DNA of 64,000 nt, from positions 1,798,001-1,862,000 of the forward strand of contig NC_085855.1 in NCBI RefSeq assembly GCF_020906515.1, in the 5' to 3' direction. Under the pieces are notes generated by a model. It was not told the origin of the DNA. It saw only the letters and a program-made list of their open reading frames with translations, and did no database searches. This document shows positions 62,297 through 64,000 of this stretch, one piece after another (position 1 is the stretch's first letter; the number at the start of each line of letters is the position of its first letter). The translations under genes were made by a program, and so were the position numbers. Origin of the DNA: Vanrija pseudolonga. Its lineage: Eukaryota > Basidiomycota > Tremellomycetes > Trichosporonales > Trichosporonaceae.

Positions 62297-64000
62297 ATGG
62301 AGAATCTCTCGAGGCGCATCCGCACCCTTAGCGGGAGCCGCAGCCGCAGCCGCAGCCGCAAGGACTCCATGCCGGGGACGCTGCGCCTCGACCCAGCCGG
62401 CAGCCACCCCCCGCTGCCTACTATTCTCCACCCCATTGGCACTTGTGAGTGGTGTCCTCCGAGTCCGTGCTAATATGCAGCCTTCATCGTGCCCCAGCTG
62501 AACGAGGCCGAAGAGTGTCTCGACCCCGCTCAGAAGTGTAAGCCCAACATATCGTAGCCTCGCTGACCTTAGTCATCGCCACCATCAGCGTGATGATCCA
62601 GTACCCCAAATTCTGTATTTGGATGAACTCCCCTCTGACTCTGGTGGAGGAACTCTCGAGCCCCGAGATCGGCTTCGAGCGGCCCCCGACCGCCACTTTA
62701 GACAAAGTCGAGGTCGGCATCATCAAGATGACGATCTATGTTCGCACTGTAAGTCCCCCTTCCGCCTGCTTCCCGCTCACACGAAGACCGAGTCCGCCCG
62801 CGCCTTCTTCCGCCGTGTGGACGAGACACGCCCGATCTCCATTGAGCTCCGCATCGGCGCTCTCGAGCGTGCCGGTGTCGAGGCGAAGGACAAGGACGAC
62901 AGCACCCGTCCTATCCAGGCCAAAGTCGACGAGCACCTACCGTCCAACAGCCCAGTCCCCGCGTGGATCTGCACACGTATCATCCACGCCTTGTCGGCGG
63001 AAAACATCCCCAACGTCTTCTTCACGGACACGACGTCGTTTGACCCGCGTATCCTCCTCCCCGCCGTGGGCAAGTTCATTGGCAGCCCGGCCGCCAAGGG
63101 CGTGAAGCACTTTGTCCTCCCTCTTAGCTCTGCGCACGCGGTCCACTCCCGCGAGCTGGCAGAGGGGCTCGACCGCATTATCGAGGCGGAGCTCGAGAAG
63201 AACACGAGCATCGAGGTGCTCTGTCTCCACACGGGGGAGAAGAGTGGCCCTCTGAACTACTGCGTCGAGTGTTGCGGCGAGGCAGCCGAGTGGAACACCA
63301 CCACGCGTAGCAAGCCCGACATGAGGAGCAAGCAGGCTGTCCTCGAGCGTAACCGCGCCCTCCGCGTTGGAGTGGCCCACGAGGCTCGCGAGGCGTTCGT
63401 CGAGTTCTGTGCTCGTGACCAGAGAGCGAAGGAGATGGCTCTCAAGGCCATGGCCTTCCTGAACGCGGTGGCCCCGGTCGTGGCACAGGACACCAGCGCC
63501 TCATCGGGCTCTCACTCCATCCGCCTTCACCCAGCTACCTCTGGCCCCAAAGCTAAGAACCTCCCCCTCACTCCGTCCCCGACCGGCACCATCAGCAACC
63601 CATCGACCAGCAGTCTCGAGTTGACGACTGTCGTCCTCGGTCCTACGACTCGCTCTCGGCCAGTCACTCCGTTCCCGAGCACGGCTGAGGCTTCTTTCTC
63701 CAGCATCGACCTGGCACCCTTCCCAACGCCTCCTTCCCACCTCCCCGGCCGCGCCACCCGCATAGCGCCCCGCGTTGACCTCCAGTCGACCGCAGTGAAC
63801 CCCCCCAACTTTGGAAGCCACCAGGCGACTTCCATACCATTCCCTGACATCGTCGACGAGACGGAGCTTCCCACCCTCGAGGGCGGCGGTACCACGAGCA
63901 GCGGCTCTGACAGCGACCACGCCGGCCCCAGCACGCCCGCCGACCAGCTCTCGACCCACAATTCGACCGACGACCTGTTCACGGAGCCCAGCGTGGACTT
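62297..64000 (+). CDS. SR-repeat-containing protein, unknown (3' end outside window)
   Basis: Exons 62297-62444, 62481-62537, 62573-62748 and from 62787 to the right edge join in phase. Start MENLSRRIRTLSGSRSRSRS; the Arg/Ser repeat near the start resembles SR phospho-sites but is short. An ordered part follows: FIVPQLNEAEECLDPAQ, FCIWMNSPLTLVEEL, IELRIGALERAGV, PVPAWICTRIIHALSAENIP, KHFVLPLSSAHAVHSREL, EVLCLHTGEKSGPLNYCVEC. Then about 230 residues of Ser/Thr/Pro disorder to the edge. The C-V-E-C-C cluster (near 63262) may bind metal. No known domain recognised; not of the F-box-like type. The first two introns are 36 and 35 bp, among the shortest here. Confidence 0.7.

Noticed and set aside
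1-64000. Search for transposons, LTR or virus-like elements
   Set aside because: No transposase, reverse transcriptase, integrase or capsid motif and no long terminal repeats were seen.

Overview
The window is nuclear DNA from a GC-rich, intron-rich fungus. I infer a basidiomycete yeast of the Tremellomycetes, probably Trichosporonales-like. The reasons are very short spliceosomal introns (mostly 35-60 bp, GTGAGT-type donors, CTGAC/CTAAC branch sites just before the 3' AG), a double hybrid histidine kinase of the kind known as Tco2 in Cryptococcus, and a large run of F-box-like proteins. The species call is inference. All exon limits below were read by eye from splice signals and checked for phase where stated. 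I saw no rRNA, tRNA, CRISPR array, LTR element, virus-like element or recognisable DNA transposon.

Region 1 (1-22.2 kb, all genes on the minus strand). Four long or medium, mostly disordered proteins lie head-to-tail (1-3147, 3795-8703, 10605-16867, 17603-18931). Their low-complexity tails differ completely, but their 5' ends share an exon design: a short first exon, a phase-0 intron, then a second exon that begins with Pro and has a similar length (129, 129, 99 and 126 bp). Three of them carry a nearly identical 26-base block encoding GGQEAQLGNT. I read this as an old tandem duplication of an uncharacterised family. A small two-exon gene (19696-20104) and a lysine/serine/proline-rich protein with a conserved-looking C-terminal domain (20665-22189) follow.

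Region 2 (22.8-41 kb). This part holds a Tco2-like dual histidine kinase (24434-29805), an unknown protein with a Cys/His-rich end (36209-37411) and six F-box-like proteins. The first twelve genes of the window, up to 37.4 kb, all run on the minus strand. After that the strands mix.

Region 3 (41-58 kb) is metabolic and membrane-related: a small membrane protein, an SV2-like MFS transporter, a metallo-beta-lactamase-fold protein whose metal ligands look lost, a membrane-anchored SGNH hydrolase, another F-box-like protein, a GPR1/FUN34/YaaH acetate-type transporter and a 4-coumarate-CoA-ligase-like acyl-CoA synthetase ending in the peroxisomal signal AKL. Two gene-poor gaps (43.9-45.8 and 46.6-49.5 kb) carry long C homopolymers.

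Region 4 (58-64 kb) has two more F-box-like genes, a relic coding stretch beside a G15 tract, and an unknown SR-repeat protein that runs off the right edge. In total nine F-box-like genes share an N-terminal helical box, and several share a C-terminal Tyr/Gly/Glu box. Together with the disordered cluster they make this a region of rapid lineage-specific gene family growth around a few conserved genes.
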